This document shows, one piece after another, positions 43,534-56,876 of a DNA stretch of 64,000 nt; positions within the stretch are counted from its first letter, which is position 1, and each line of letters starts with the position of its first letter. This stretch comes from Bradysia coprophila (taxonomy: Eukaryota > Arthropoda > Insecta > Diptera > Sciaridae). Location of the stretch: positions 9,530,725 to 9,594,724 of the forward strand of contig NC_050737.1 of assembly GCF_014529535.1 (NCBI RefSeq), in the 5' to 3' direction. The position numbers were made by a program, and so were the translations under genes. The notes beneath the pieces are model-generated. The model did not search any database. It saw only the letters and a program-made list of their open reading frames with translations, and was not told the DNA's origin.

Positions 43534-46500
43534 TTAAAATCGTCGACGGTTCTTACTCGATGGAGGATTGTCATAAAACAATTCAATGTAACGACTGCCC
43601 ATTTTATCTTTGTCACGTTTCATAGCCTCCTCAGCTTCATCGTGAGTCTTGAACCAGGCATTACCGCCTCCGCTGTGGATACCCTTATTGTTATAAATAA
43701 CATTGCAGTGGACAGGTTTTAGTGGACTGAAGAACTGACGAACAAGAAAAAGAAAAATTATTTTTTGCTCCTAAACACCGAGAACAACAAACAGAACACT
43801 CACCTTCACTATATCCATTTCGTCGCAGTAATATGGCATGCCACGTAAATGAATACAAAAGAAGTCGTTCATGTCATTACCGCAGTTGTTGTTACCGCCG
43901 CCTCCCATATTTCCAAAATTGTTGCCTCCAAGACTGTTATTGTTTCCGAATCCACCGCCACCACCACCTCCTCCTCCACCTCCGCCTCGGTTGTTTCTCA
44001 AATCACTTAAGCCTCCAAAGCCCAAAGTGTTTAAAGCGCCATATCCGTTTCCGCTATTGTTTCCGCCGCCACCTTGGTTGCCTCCATTATTGTTGCCATT
44101 GTTGCCGAAGCCACCATTTAGTGATGCTAGTTGAGAGATTGAGCCATTTTTATTCAAATAATCATAAATGGTACGTGGTACATGCAGTAAACGCACTGTT
44201 TGTGGATTTTTTTTTATTGTGTAGCAATGTCTAAACTACAACTACTCATTCAATGTCCACACCCCTGAATTTGCTCGTACTGCCTAACTACGTTTCTCTG
44301 TTACGGTTACAATGGACATTTATACTTCTTGGATAAATATTTAGTGGAAACTTACGGCACCAGCTTCCACCACCACCACCATTACCACCACTGCCACCTC
44401 CATTATTGTTTCCGAATCGGTCATTGGCAAAATTGTTTCCGAAATTGTTGCCAAAACTGTTGTTTCCATTGTTGAAATTTCCGAATCCGTTGCCATTTCC
44501 ATTTCCGAATCCAAAATCGTTCCGGTTATTCCAAATATTGTTGCCATTGTCATTCCACGGTTCCGAAAAACCGCCTACAAAACCACAACATTCACATTAC
44601 GATCATCACGTACAATCAACATTCGTAATCATTTCAAAAAATTTACCTCCGAAGCGTCCACCACCGCCTCCTCCGCCGCCACCACCACCACCACGTCGAT
44701 CACCGCCCATACTTCTCATATTATTGCGGCCATTGTTGCCAAAATCGTTGCCACCAAAGTTGTTCATTCGACTGCCACGATCGCCACGATTATTTCGGTC
44801 ATACGGCGATGGTCGGTCATTACCTGCCGAATTTTGGAACATGCTGCGACGCAGTTCAGCCGTAGTACTTCGAAAAATCTCAATGTATCTAGATTGTGTA
44901 AGGTAATTGCAAAATAATTTTTATACCACAAAGTACATTACGTTGGAAGTGTAACTGCTTTTCATTGAACTGGTGGCAAACATAAGCTATAATACGACGA
45001 AGAGAAGTGTACTAACGAAATTCACTTTTTTAAGGAAAATCTGCCTGTTAATCATTGATTAAAAGCACGATCAATTTTACAATCAAAATTGTCTGTCCTA
45101 AATGAAATTTCTTATGATGTCAACGCAAAAAATCAAGAGTAAGGATCCCACGGAATTATATCGGACAAACTTGATCATTTGACATCGCATCTGTTTTAAC
45201 GAGGACGAAATTATTTTTGATCTGAGATTTGAGCTGCATTTGCAAAACTGAAAGTTTTTTGACAGCGTCCCAAAAGCACAAAATTCGCAAAATGATTTTC
45301 AAGCTACTCTGACGAAAAAGATTTACAAATTTTACCTGTGGCAGGTAAACTTTTCTGCTGGTAATCGACGAGCTTCAATACAGTTAAAGATTCTATTTAG
45401 ATTTTGATTAACAACCATCGCAGGATACAATATAAACAATCAGCAAGTAAAACCAGCGGGTACTTTTTGAAGAAACTTTGAAGATGAAACATTTTAAGCT
45501 TGTCATTCACAATAGGTGAGGAGAAATAGTCTTTCACATGCTAGATGCGACGGAACTTACTTTTCATGTTTCAATCTCAACTTTCGACAGGGCCTATTTT
45601 AAGGAATTTAATTTCCAAAAATTTCACAAATTTCACAAAAATTCTTAAAATTTCCAAATTTTGTTTTCTGTTAGATCTCATTCGGAAGTAATCAGTCAAG
45701 CTCAAAGACATGAAAAACAACTAAAAAGGCAGTAAAAACATCATTTACGATGCAATCTGTTGTGTTTTTAGATGAAATGACGAAAAGTGATGGAAAAATT
45801 TGAGAATTTTTGGAAATTTAATTTCCTTAAAATCGGCCCTGACTTTCGATGCCCTCAGAATGTTTCTACAGACTATATATGATCAGAAATGACAAAATCA
45901 GTGGATCAATTCGAAATTTGTCAGAAAGCTTGTTTGTCCTATTTTTTAGACCATTCTGGATAGTATAACTTCTCGAAAAAGTCTTCCTCGACATGCACAT
46001 AATAACCCTAGCATAGCCGTCCGCTTTTGTTTTCTAATTCTTCTTCTTGATATTGTGTCTTGGGATCGTTCTTAAACAAATTTTAAAGAGAAAACCACGT
46101 CACGATATGCACGACAATTTGACTCAAATTCATTTAAGGTTGCCGTGGTACGCAGAGCAAATTTTTCAAACTCTCTTGATTTTGTCAAATCCTTGAAAAC
46201 TTTCTCGAATTTCTCGAAAAACATTTTCAAGATATTTCGAAAAAATCAAGAAAATATTTTCAAAAAATGAAATAAGTACAGCTGCAGCACATAATAAATA
46301 CTGGAGACAAATATACCTACAGCAGTTAAAATTTGGCGAAGACGTTTTTTTGTATATTGGAATGACCTAAATCAAATTCAGTTCGATTATAAATTATGTT
46401 GCCACCGCCAATGTATCAATCAAAACGTAAATTTTAAATTAAAAAAAATCACAAAAAATATGTCACAAAAATCATAAGTTTTTTTTTATCCATCAAAAAA

Positions 46501-48272
46501 ATTATAAGATTTAGGGATAAAAAGTGATAATACCTCCCCATTTTCATTTTATTTTTATTTATTTTATTTTATTTTTTAAATATGACTTGAACTGTTCAAT
46601 AAAATTGGATTTTGTGTCGAGTATTGCTACGATAACAAGACCCAAACCAAGAAACCAACCCACCTGTGCCCAATTTTTTCCATATTTCGCTTCAATGCCT
46701 TCTCGCAGTCCTCTGTACTTTCAAATTGTACGAAAGCTTCACCCGAAGCCCTACCCGTTCTGTCCAAATGAATATGAACTCCTTTTTCCTTGTTTAGCTC
46801 CAACCCTGTTTATACCCATTATATTTGCAGACTTTAGTAAAATAATTTTTTTTGTTTGTTTGTTTTTGTTTGTTGTTGTTTTTAGATATTTTTAAGTTAA
46901 AAGAAATTAATTTAACATTTTTGTTTGCTCCAATCTTATATCATCAAATCAAAAAAGTGTACAAAATACAAAAATAATGAGTGAATAAGGCGCGATATCC
47001 TTAATATCACAAAAAAAAATCCGAGGTCAAAACTTTTTTTTTCGCTCTCTGTGTTGGTTTGCTTCAGAAGCTATAGCGTGAAATGATTGAAACAAATTAA
47101 ACAAAGAATTTGCAAAATCGATAAAAGCGGGAAGGGAAGACATACGCACACACACAAAAGTCGAAAGAAGACTCAAAACAAAAATTGATTAAAGTCGCTG
47201 AAGAGGTGAGAAAATTATTGAGCAATAAGAAGCGCTGACGATAAAGATTAATATCACCGCACCACCAGCTGATGGTCACATCGTTATTAACCAATGATTA
47301 TCCTCAAATATTGTCGTCTACTCTACTCACTACTTTTGTAGAACATTCTAGCCTTCGGATGGATCAGACATTTTAAGTTGAAAGGAATTGACAAGAATTG
47401 TGATAGCCCAATGTTACCAGTGAGTCAGAAATTCTCTACATCCATGGATAGTAATTTTACGCAATTTCCTTCCGTTTTCATTATTCTGCCCTTCCCTGGG
47501 ACTTTTATCATTTTGTGTCGAAAAATCCATATTTTTAGTAAGAAGAAAAATTGTTTTTTTTTACTAATATTTTTCAATGACCGACCCATCTGTGAAACTA
47601 TTCCGTTAATCCCACAATTCATTGAATCGAAGCAAAAGAAACAATTAGTGCATTGCATCTGGTCAAGATCAAAAGTAATAATTTGTTTGTAGTGAGGACA
47701 TACCGTCAAAAAATTTTACAATTTCGTCTTCGGTGACACGCCATGGCAATCCTCGCAATTTCACCACGGTATCGTGCTGGACAATATTCTGTTTCCGCAT
47801 GATGTTTTCGAAATCTTCGCGACGGGCACTGAAAACTGAAAATATTTGTTCCCCGTTAGACATCCGACGTCAACACCTCAGCTATGCCGTACTCACTTTC
47901 AATGTACCGTTTTCCGATCGTTTTTTTGTTGTAGTAAAAGGATTTCTTGTAATCATCCTCCGATGCGCACACAACAAACGCTTCACCATTAGGACGGGTG
48001 CTGTTACGACTGTAGGTAATCAAATGGACACCGTTTTCCCCATCGGCAATGGCAATGTCTTTGAGGAAATTCACAATGTCCTTGTTTGTGACCGTCCACG
48101 GCAGACCACGTAATTTAATTATGAATGAATTGTCATGATCCTCGTCTTGACCGTCTTGCTCCGGGCCGCCTTGATCTTCTGCCTGATCTTCATTACCCGG
48201 CTCATCTTGGTTCTCATTGTCATTTGCCAAGTCCTGTTGGAATTCGAACTCTTCGCCTACTTCAGCCGACAT
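43534..48272 (-). CDS. glo: hnRNP F/H-type RNA-binding protein, Glorund
   Basis: Seven coding exons on the minus strand join in frame: 48272-47897, 47835-47704, 46805-46664, 44888-44647, 44574-44356, 44195-43804, 43734-43534, giving 567 residues. There are three quasi-RRMs: the first with IIKLRGLPWTVTNKDIVNFL, the second with VVKLRGLPWRVTEDEIVKFF and RASGEAFVQFES, the third with FFCIHLRGMPYYCDEMDIVK and KMGSRYIELFYDN. An acidic N-terminus precedes them, and two long Gly/Asn-rich stretches (poly-G, GFGNGNGN) lie between RRM2 and RRM3. Family members bind G-tracts and regulate splicing and translation; fly Glorund represses nanos translation. The ATG is preceded by a TTTTACAG acceptor, so a 5' untranslated exon lies upstream. 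The Gly-rich part makes long shadow frames on the other strand. Confidence 0.95.
45588..45841. mobile_element. hAT-type MITE with 8-base target duplication, nested in another repeat
   Basis: Ends CAGGGCC and GGCCCTG, extended as ATTTTAAGGAA/TTCCTTAAAAT and AATTTCCAAAAATT, bound a 254-base non-coding element. ACTTTCGA stands on both sides (45580-45587 and 45842-45849). The flanks, put together, form a copy of the CTACATGCGTCGA..CTTTCGACGCCCTCAGCATG repeat, so the insertion split an older repeat. It lies in the third intron of glorund, between exons 46805-46664 and 44888-44647. Confidence 0.9.
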
Positions 48273-49680
48273 TCTGTAAAAGAAGCCAGCACGGAAAACG
48301 TACACTTCAATATTGAACTAGTAGCGTTGTGGACCGATACGCAACGTAGAAAATAATACAAAGAGTCAATCAATGCAATTGTTACGCGGGTAAAGAAGTG
48401 TCGATATAGATCACCGTAGAAACCGTATACAATCTATCTGACGAAGTAATGCCCCGATTTTTTATGCTCGAAACGCAAAAGACTAGATCGACCAACTAAA
48501 AAAACAAAATTTGATCGAAAAAAACGGTACTCGCAAGACATTTTTTCAACTTTGAGGACCGAATCGATCGAATCACTACAATGTTTACGATTAAAGAAAA
48601 TCTTTTAATACAAAAAATGAAATAGCCGCCATTTTTCACACCCCGATACACTGGTAGTGTTATGGATGGTGGATCGTTAATGTCCCTGTCGCACTGAATA
48701 CAAAAGCAGATAAAAATATAATCTTGGGGTTGAAATACGGAAGCGGAAAAAACACCAGAACGAACGTTTTGTTTTAGAGACCCAGGAGTACACAAAGGCG
48801 TTCGCGTAATAACTCTCATCGTTATAAACATCAAAATACAAAGAATTTTTTTTTTATGTAACCCGGCTTTTTTAATGCAATTCTGCACGTTCCTTACACC
48901 CCCGAAATAATCCGGAACTATCGCATTTGTGATTGGAATCGTCAACCTAATTTACGAAAATAAATCCGCCTTTTCAGGTGTATTGATTGATCAAACAAAA
49001 ATCCATAGGTACAATAAAACACTGGTTCAATGTGTAACACCCACAGCCCACCAGACATTTCAATTTAAAGGAAAACAAAAATAACACCGGCGTATTTTGA
49101 CGGGATATTCACTTACGTTTTCTATTTTGTTCAATTCGTTAATTCGTTAATTGCTTTGTGGATAAGTATCACTGACCAAACACTCGAACGTTTATTTAAT
49201 TGCAAAATTGCAAAAAATTATTTATTTGACGCACAAACAGTGATGCTAAAATTATTGGGAAAATGGCAAATGGAGGATGAACTGTCATTATAAAGTCTAC
49301 ACATATTGTACACCGCACGCACGCATCATTATAGCTTTTGCTGTCCATATGAACAGTGCATAATGGAGAGAAATTTTAGGATTCAATTTAATTGAATCGA
49401 AGGAAATTACATGTTTTCTTGTTGCATCTGACTAATCGTAATTGCAGAACCTAGTGATTATTGAGGATGTTAAAAATATCAATTGTATAAGTTTTCCAAA
49501 TTTTTCCAAATGATCAACAAATTGATTGTTCGCGGTGCCAAAGAAGCATACTGACAATATTGTTGTTGTAAGGACGAGAACTGTGTCGAGGTGATTAGCA
49601 ATACCTTCATTCTTTTAAGCCACATTCACTAAGCTTTTCCTAACTGCTATTGGTAACCGTGAGCATGCTATTTGTATATA

Positions 49681-49948
49681 TGTACAAATCCGCAAGGTTC
49701 TGAAAGAATCAGGTTAAGACAACTCTGAGTTGATCACGAAGGCTGTGAAACACAAATTGAGTTCAGCGGCTACGAAGTTTATATGAAAAAGGCAACGTAA
49801 CGAAAACAAAATTCCGAATTTTCCTAAAAAACATTTTCTTCAAGTTGATTTCACACACAATCTGCACTGAGTGCGTTTATCGATTTCGGTGTCACCCGCC
49901 TTCACGGGTGTCTTAACCTGTTCTTTCAGAACCTTGCATATTTGTACA
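49681..49948. repeat. foldback element with TGTACAAAT..GCAAGGTTCTG ends
   Basis: Arms of about 40 bases: TGTACAAATCCGCAAGGTTC then TGAAAGAA.CAGGTTAAGAC, mirrored at the right end. The element is 268 bases and non-coding. Confidence 0.8.
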
Positions 49949-50066
49949 TTAATCAGGGCGCCGATTCACGTGAATTTAAAAACTTAGCAATTGACACCTT
50001 AATGCTGAGAACGGTCCCGGTCCATGCAATTCGTAACTCATGCCGTTCGAAACTTTAGGAATTCAT

Positions 50067-50373
50067 AACTTGACAGTTCTTATGGGATTTAATACACGCA
50101 ATTGTCGCGCAGGGCGATTCTCAAAGCATTCGTAACTTTACAATTTTTAATGGGATTTTATACACGCAACTGCCAAGTTATGAATATTTGGAGTTACGAA
50201 AATACGAGAACACGGCAGAGCAAAATAAACCACTATAACTGAATTCTAAAATTTAATCTAAACATTATTGAAACGGTTAACTTTACTCTGTCGAGAATCT
50301 ACGCCCACAACTGCCTAAACTGGACAGTTAGGTGTATAAAATCTCATAAGAACTGTCAAAAGTTACGAATTCG
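50067..50373. repeat. foldback element with CTTGACAGTTCTTATGGGATTT arms
   Basis: The left GAATTCATAACTTGACAGTT and right AACTGTCAAAAGTTACGAATTC blocks are inverted repeats. A direct, diverged copy of the left arm (GTAACTTTACAATTTTTAATGG) lies inside at about 50132, so the element has three related arms. Confidence 0.65.
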
Positions 50374-53368
50374 TCAAGTTACGAACGCTACGATAATCTA
50401 CGTCCAATGTAAATAACTTTTTAGAGATTCAATCTACGTCGATTTATCGCACAAAGGGATTTCTATGAAACGTTATACGTAACACGTGGAGAAATTGGGC
50501 GTTTATCACATCTAGTGACAAAAAGTACACCGTTTTCCAAAAGTCACGTCCAAATAATGTAGATGAATTTGAACCCATGGGTAATGTGGGTAATGAGTAA
50601 TGCAAAGTTCGTAGCAGTTTCTAAAAGAACGAACTTCGGTACGAGACGTAATCGGAAAAGTAAATATTTTGCATTCTGCACGTGTGCGTATACACGGAAT
50701 TTTTTCAGCTATGGACATGAGTGTGGCGTTATTTGTGCAGATGTAATGATTGAATTGATTGATTACTTCCTTCAAAATTATTTTTAAAAAAATCAGAAAG
50801 ATTAAGTTAATATTCAGATAAATTCCAAGAATTACATTTCGTATAACAATCGAAACTATACCGAAAAAAAAGTTGGATACTCAAAATCTATACAAAAATT
50901 TTGCATGATAACGTATCAGTCTAGTGCCAGCTATCGTTCACGCTTTGATTTTGTTGTGTACGAATTTTATTCAATGATTGGCAGCAATAATTATAGAAAA
51001 ACTTGACAATATTTCATCTTAATACTACTTTAAGGGGCCATTCACACATCATGACACTAATTAAACATACGCTACTTTCTTTTTCTTAAAACAAACACGC
51101 AATACAACAAAATACCGTGCTGTCTCGCAAGGATTTTTTTTTTGGTTCGACATGTGGGATATATTCGTCGCCTTCGGCTCGAAATACAACTTTCCTACAC
51201 ACCTCAACTGAAAGTGTCCGAGTAACATACTATTCTGGGAACCAATGAAAATTTCCCGGTAACCGAAATTTGAAAAGTCATTTACCGCTCATACACTTCC
51301 TGGGGATCTGTTCGACAAAGTAAAATGTTCCGGAAACAATTACAAAAAAAAAACCGAGAGTCTGGGTTTGGTTTACAGTTTATACTATGTCTGAAATAGA
51401 TGTGGGGCTCGGGCTCTAAGGATGTTTGCAAACGAATATAAAAAGTTTCGTTATCACAGGAGAGCTTTGTACATCCGATAAAGCATGAATTACTATACCA
51501 AAAAAAAAACACACATGTACGTAAGATTGTAAGACGCACATTTTGTCATTTAATGAAACCGCGTCATCAAATGGTTTTTATTAGTCATGATCCTACGATT
51601 TTTATTAAAACTCTCCTGTAAGGTCATCATAAATCACGACACGTTATCAATATTTTATGCCATTTGGACAACGAAAACCGAGTACATAATACAAATCAAT
51701 GTTTTTCTTTTAAATTTATCTCGATTAGTGCGAATGTGATTTTTTTTTGTTTGATTAATTGGTTTAATCTTGACATTGTTTAAGATTGTCTTTGGCTCGA
51801 AGATAGGACAAACATTTTTCGTGAAAGAAATCAATTTAAGTTAATAGCTGGCCGTTAATGGAACTTTAAGTAAAAACGTGAGACACAGAATTCAAAGGAT
51901 ATTGAAATATTGGAGTTTCTCTCTTAAACAATGAAGTGTACGTTCAAAAAAGAATATTTATGTGGGAAACGGAAATTGTGTAATCGTGAAACTGTGCAAT
52001 CAGTTAGAAAATATATCTCATAACTACATCCGGTTGAATCACTTGCCTTACTTACACGCTAATTAATATAAGTTAAACTTGAAATTGTCGCATGTGATTC
52101 CTTTATATTATACATTTTAAGCGGTTCAAAATTATCGAAAAATGTTTTGGTGCGTTGTTGTTTCACTCAAACTGTGTGATACTTCGTTTCGATACTTCCC
52201 GATGAGTATTATAGAGAAACCCCACCTCACGAACCATACTCTGCACCAATTTCACGCATTCTGTTCAACCTGCTTCACATAATGGATAAGACTAAAACGC
52301 ATATAAGGCGAAACCTTTAACAAGCAAATAACTTGATGAAAATATATATTGTAAAAACGGACTGTGCTAGTTTATTAACTTCACTTAAATTTTTGGAATT
52401 TTCAAGTATTAAAAAAAAATCTAAAATTTTAAAAGAAAACGAGAAGATATGGTGATATAAACGGTGATGAGACAAAATCTTGGGACATACAACGTCTGAT
52501 TTAACCTTCAGAAACTACGAGCATATCAGCCGTGTTACTATCGGATCTGTTACATCAATTGTTATAAGTAGTTTTACGAGATTGTATTCAAATCTTGTTC
52601 TTTATTTCTTTAAATAGTCAGAGCTAGTCGTTTACTCTTGCATTCATAATCGGATTACAGATTAGCCGTCCGTAACAAGTTAACGTAGTTAAGTCTTCCT
52701 TTAAATTTACTTTCAATAATGTTCACACATTATCATCACGTCTCTTAAAATTATCTCGAAAAGCGTTTGTGAATGATGAACCGAATTTCCTTATCGGCTT
52801 TCAAGAATTGCAAGCAAATTTCCGCATTTTCTCAAATTACCCGTAATTGAAGATCGATGAGTATAGTATGTGGACTATGTTCATGTACAAGGAATGGACA
52901 TGTTGCAAAGCTATGGTTAATTTGATTGTCCGTACAGAAGCCCTCGCCTCTGCTACGCAAATTAAATACCAATTCCTCGTGACCTTGTAAACTTTGTCCA
53001 ATGTAAACGTTCGAGTGATTCCGTGTCACACGGGTCTGATAATCAGACAGATTTTGATATTTGGAAAATCCTATTGTTCTTCATTGTGATTATCAGTTAG
53101 CCACACATTAGAAATATGTGTTGTGCTAAAATTGCCACGCTATAACAATTCCCGTTCAAGATTGATTTTTGAGCATATTTTGATGGAATTTATTTACGTC
53201 AGAAACGATAAATCAAATTTGATTAGTGGAATGTGTCCCTGAAGTACACGATACATCAGTATCGTAAATAGATTGTATAATATTGATAATATGCTTGTTT
53301 TGTACTAACCAGTCGAACAACATTTTATGCCCAGAAACTAAAATTCAAAAAATTTATTTTCAATCTAG

Positions 53369-54694
53369 TTTTGATAATTTTATGGACAACAGTCCTTGCC
53401 ACCACACTTGTACAAACACAAAGTTTAGATCCGCCGGACTGTTCATCATTTGACCATTTCCCAATATACACCAATAATCCCATAAACTGTCGTGCGTATT
53501 GGCTTTGTGAGTACGCAGAAGCTGATCCATTTCTGGACTACTGTCCTGATGGATATAATTTCAACGAGGAAAAGCAATTGTGTGACACACCTTATGATTT
53601 TCCATGTGTGGATCCTGAAGATCCTGTTCCAACAGATCCTGACACCGAGCTACCTACAACTGAAGAAACTACAACTGAAGCAACAACAACTGTTCGACCA
53701 CCACCGCCGCGAGACGTTTGCGAAGGTGTACCAAATGGTCGTCTAATTAATGATCCAACCTTGTGCCGAGCATTCTTCGAGTGTCAAAATGAAGTAGCCT
53801 TACCCAGACAGTGTGATGTCGGTTTAAATTTCAACGAAGAATTGCAAATATGTGATCGTCCCTCGTTTTCGCCATGCACAAATGATGACTTTGAATGCCC
53901 CTTCTTTGGCATTTCAAGGTGGGAAGTACCCGGTAGTTGCAACGAATATAATTACTGTTTCGCAGGACAACATCGAGTTCAAACATGCGCTGAAGGATTA
54001 CTGTTTGACTCTGCTATTTCTCTATGTTCACTGGAAGAGAACGTAGAATGTGAGCGAGATCTTTGCCCAATCACAAATGATATTGACAACATCGTTACCT
54101 ATCCGTCTGAAAACGACTGTGAACAGTAATTACATCTACGAAGTATTTCTTTTTATTCCCAGTACTAATTTTATGCCCTTTAAGATACTACAAGTGCTAC
54201 GATAATAATCGAGAATTGCAATTCTGTGCACCAGGTACACATTGGAATCAAGAGAATCAAAGATGTATGAGGCCCGAGGATGCTAACTGTGAAGTAATGT
54301 CGTCTTTCTCGTACTAATAACAACAATTACGTAAAACGTTGGCTTAACTCATTTTCAGTTGGCCACAGAAGCCCCAACAGATCCTCCAACAGAAGAAACA
54401 TCAGAACCGCCAACAGATCCACCAACAGAACCTCCAACGACGGAGCCACCATTCGAAATTGAGTGTGAGCCGGCCGAGGAACCATTCCTATTGCCGCATC
54501 CATTCGTTTGCCAGAATTATTTCCTTTGTGTGAATACGGTGGCGTATGAACGACAATGCCTTGACGGACTACTATTCGATGCATTACTGCTGGGTTGCAA
54601 TCTCCCTGACGTTGCAACATGTGCCGATGGTTCGACGCGTCGAATCACTAAACGAAGAAAATATTTCATGGATCATGTTGCCAGACGTTTTTAA
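53369..54694 (+). CDS. secreted chitin-binding protein with five CBM14 (peritrophin-A) domains
   Basis: Three visible coding exons, 53369-54125, 54185-54293 and 54359-54694, join in frame; the frame opens at an acceptor inside the signal peptide (LIILWTTVLATTLVQTQ), so the ATG is in an upstream exon that I could not fix. Five six-cysteine CBM14 domains follow: C..YTNNPINCRAYWLCEY..C, C..DPTLCRAFFECQN..C, C..VPGSCNEYNYCFAGQ..C, C..PSENDCEQYYKCYD..C and C..LPHPFVCQNYFLCVN..C. Thr/Pro/Glu-rich linkers (likely O-glycosylated) lie after domains 1 and 4. Such proteins bind chitin in the peritrophic matrix or cuticle. The C-terminus is basic (RRITKRRK). AATAAA is at 54749. Confidence 0.93.
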
Positions 54695-54748
54695 TCGGGA
54701 AATATCCTGAAGTTGTCGATGAATGTGGTGAAATTTATCCGGTTTGAC

Positions 54749-54754
54749 AATAAA
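54749..54754 (+). terminator. polyadenylation signal, chitin-binding protein gene
   Basis: AATAAA lies 55 bases after the stop codon. Confidence 0.6.
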
Positions 54755-55055
54755 TTTTTTTGTTACTTGAACTGATGTTGTTTTTGTGAGGAAGCGATTT
54801 TCTTTGAGCGCAAGGGATGGTTTACGAAATCAAGCTTTGAGTAATTTTCCCTTCTCAAAAGCAGCATCGTTGCTTTCTCAGTTAAATGGCGCCAAAGAAG
54901 ATAAAGATAGGGATATGGGTCTATATAATTGCATACCAGTAGGGTAACATAGAAATTTTTTCCCGATATTGTGTTGGTACATTTAAAAATCTGAAACACA
55001 AGTCAGATCTTCTCTACAAATTTCTATTATTGTATTTGCTTCGATTAATTACACA

Positions 55056-56876
55056 TTATTTATCGTCATACACTTGGTGCAACAATGCAAAAAATTGATA
55101 AGATGTACTCAACACCTGTTGAGAAAATTTCCTCATTAAATAAAATCGTTAAGAACTCTGTACGACAGCACTCACATTACTAAAATTTTTCATATTTGCC
55201 ACTGAAAATTTATATGCCGTCAATTTCTGTGGTCTTTGAAAGCTTCGCTGAATTATCAACACCAGACTCTTTTTGTATTTAATTGGTCCATCAAACCAGT
55301 AACTGTTATAGACAGCATCGGCAATACCAGTGCTCTAGAATTGAACGAATAAGAGTCAGAGTAAAATCGGATGACGATGAACCATTATAGAAGTGGAGAA
55401 TTGAAATGTGGGTGGGATGAGAATATTTTCTTGAAATTACCGAAACAATAAACTTGTCACCCATCAAACAAACGATGTAAACTTGGATAATTGACGAGAT
55501 CAGCGTAAACGAATATTTGACGACTTCAATGGATCTATCAGCTGTAGTCACCAGAAATCCCACGACACAAATGATGACCGAACTGGATACGAAGTTGAAC
55601 AGAATCGATCCACCGAATATGTCGTCCAATTCAACAGTCAACCTTTTTAATTAATTTATTTATTTTATTTCCATCTGCATAACTCTGCTATGTACTGTGC
55701 CTAGCGTTAAATGAGGAATAGTGCTAGAAATGTGGATAAATGTAAGACTCGGAACAGATCGATTTTGACCTGAACCTGAACCTGAAACAGTCAACCTGAA
55801 AGGATTCGGGTCATGTTCAGGTTTCTCACCGTTGACCTGACGTGACCAATGATCTAATTTTACATCAAAAATCAGGAAACCTACCCGGCCAAGTTATTAT
55901 TTTTCAAACGAACCTGACCTGTTTCCGAGCCTTAAATAGTTTGCAATCTATGTTGCGTATATAGCGTTGTAGCCACAAAGTACATAGTTTTAATACCCCT
56001 TTCTTCACTCGATTCACTGCTATACCTGATAATTTCGTTGTGAGTTCTAACGATCTTTTTCAATTTACTATAATCAATGTCACCAGTCCTTGCATTCGGC
56101 CTCATGCTTAACAGCTGTTTGTTTAAGTATTCAAAATGCATGCAAATTTGTTCGACTGCTCCACATAACAGCAAGTCAGTTGCTAGCATTCCAGCGGCCG
56201 ACACATATGCGGCCCACATTTGAGACATCCAATTTAATTCAAAGTATCCAGGAGCATACGGATTGAATGGATACCAAATGATGTACGGGAAATCTGATTG
56301 TAAAGGAAAATATCTCAATCGACTGAAGCTGGCTGAAAGACAAAATAAAAACCGACCCACTTCCCAGCTGCCATCGTTCATATATCCGCTCAGCGTTTCA
56401 GTTAGTGGGTAAAAGTTGAAACACCAAATCATCACCATTTGGATGGTTGCGTACAGTTTCATTAAGAAAACCGTCTGTGACCGAAACTTACCCACATTAT
56501 ACTCTCTAGCTTCTCCATCCGTTTTTGGAAACATTATCTCCAAATCGCTCATCAATCTGCTCATTTGATCTCGTTTCCAGAATACAGCACTCACCTTAGC
56601 CAATGCAAGAAAAATGAAGCCAATGCATAATGTAACACTTACAGCGTCGACGAAATTTTTGAAATTTCCAAACGTTTTGCAGAAGTAAATACATTCACCG
56701 AGAACCAGCAGTATGAGATTTGTAAAGGAGCAGAAAAATAGGAAAAGCATCAGCCGGTATTTCAATAGATTCGGTTCGTTGTGCAGCGAATATGGTATTA
56801 AGCCCACCGACATAAAAAACTTGTTCGGCATACGCATGAAGGAATCGAATGAATCACTCTGCAGGTCCTTTAGCAT
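55056..56876 (-). CDS. insect odorant receptor (7tm_6 family)
   Basis: Four minus-strand exons join in frame: 56876-56026, 55642-55441, 55334-55176 and 55115-55056, giving 423 residues, the usual length. It has several hydrophobic segments and the family's conserved C-terminal third: EQICMHFEYLNKQL, KIVRTHNEIIR, LDDIFGGSILFNFV, GDKFIV, IADAVYNSYWFD, LIIQRSFQRPQKLTAYKF and a final LSTSYQFFALL. Such receptors sit in the dendrite membrane of olfactory neurons with the Orco co-receptor and form ligand-gated cation channels. The short last exon is typical of the family. Intron 1 holds a tract of CCTGAA units with inverted relatives (about 55775-55930). No break is seen. The ligand cannot be inferred. 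Confidence 0.95.

Larger units (their letters stand above)
48273..53368. other. region between glorund and the chitin-binding gene
   Basis: The 5' untranslated exon and promoter of glorund should lie in about 48.3-49.2 kb. Beyond that I find no gene. Two foldback elements are present (49681-49948 and 50067-50373). A lone copy of the motif CGTCGCCTTCGGCTCGAAATAC is at about 51171. The first exon of the chitin-binding gene, with its ATG, must be somewhere upstream of 53369. Confidence 0.55.

Noticed and set aside
43871-44134. Open frame on the plus strand giving a proline/leucine-rich protein
   Set aside because: It is the opposite strand of the Gly/Asn-rich exon of glorund. Its P and L runs are the complements of G and N codons.
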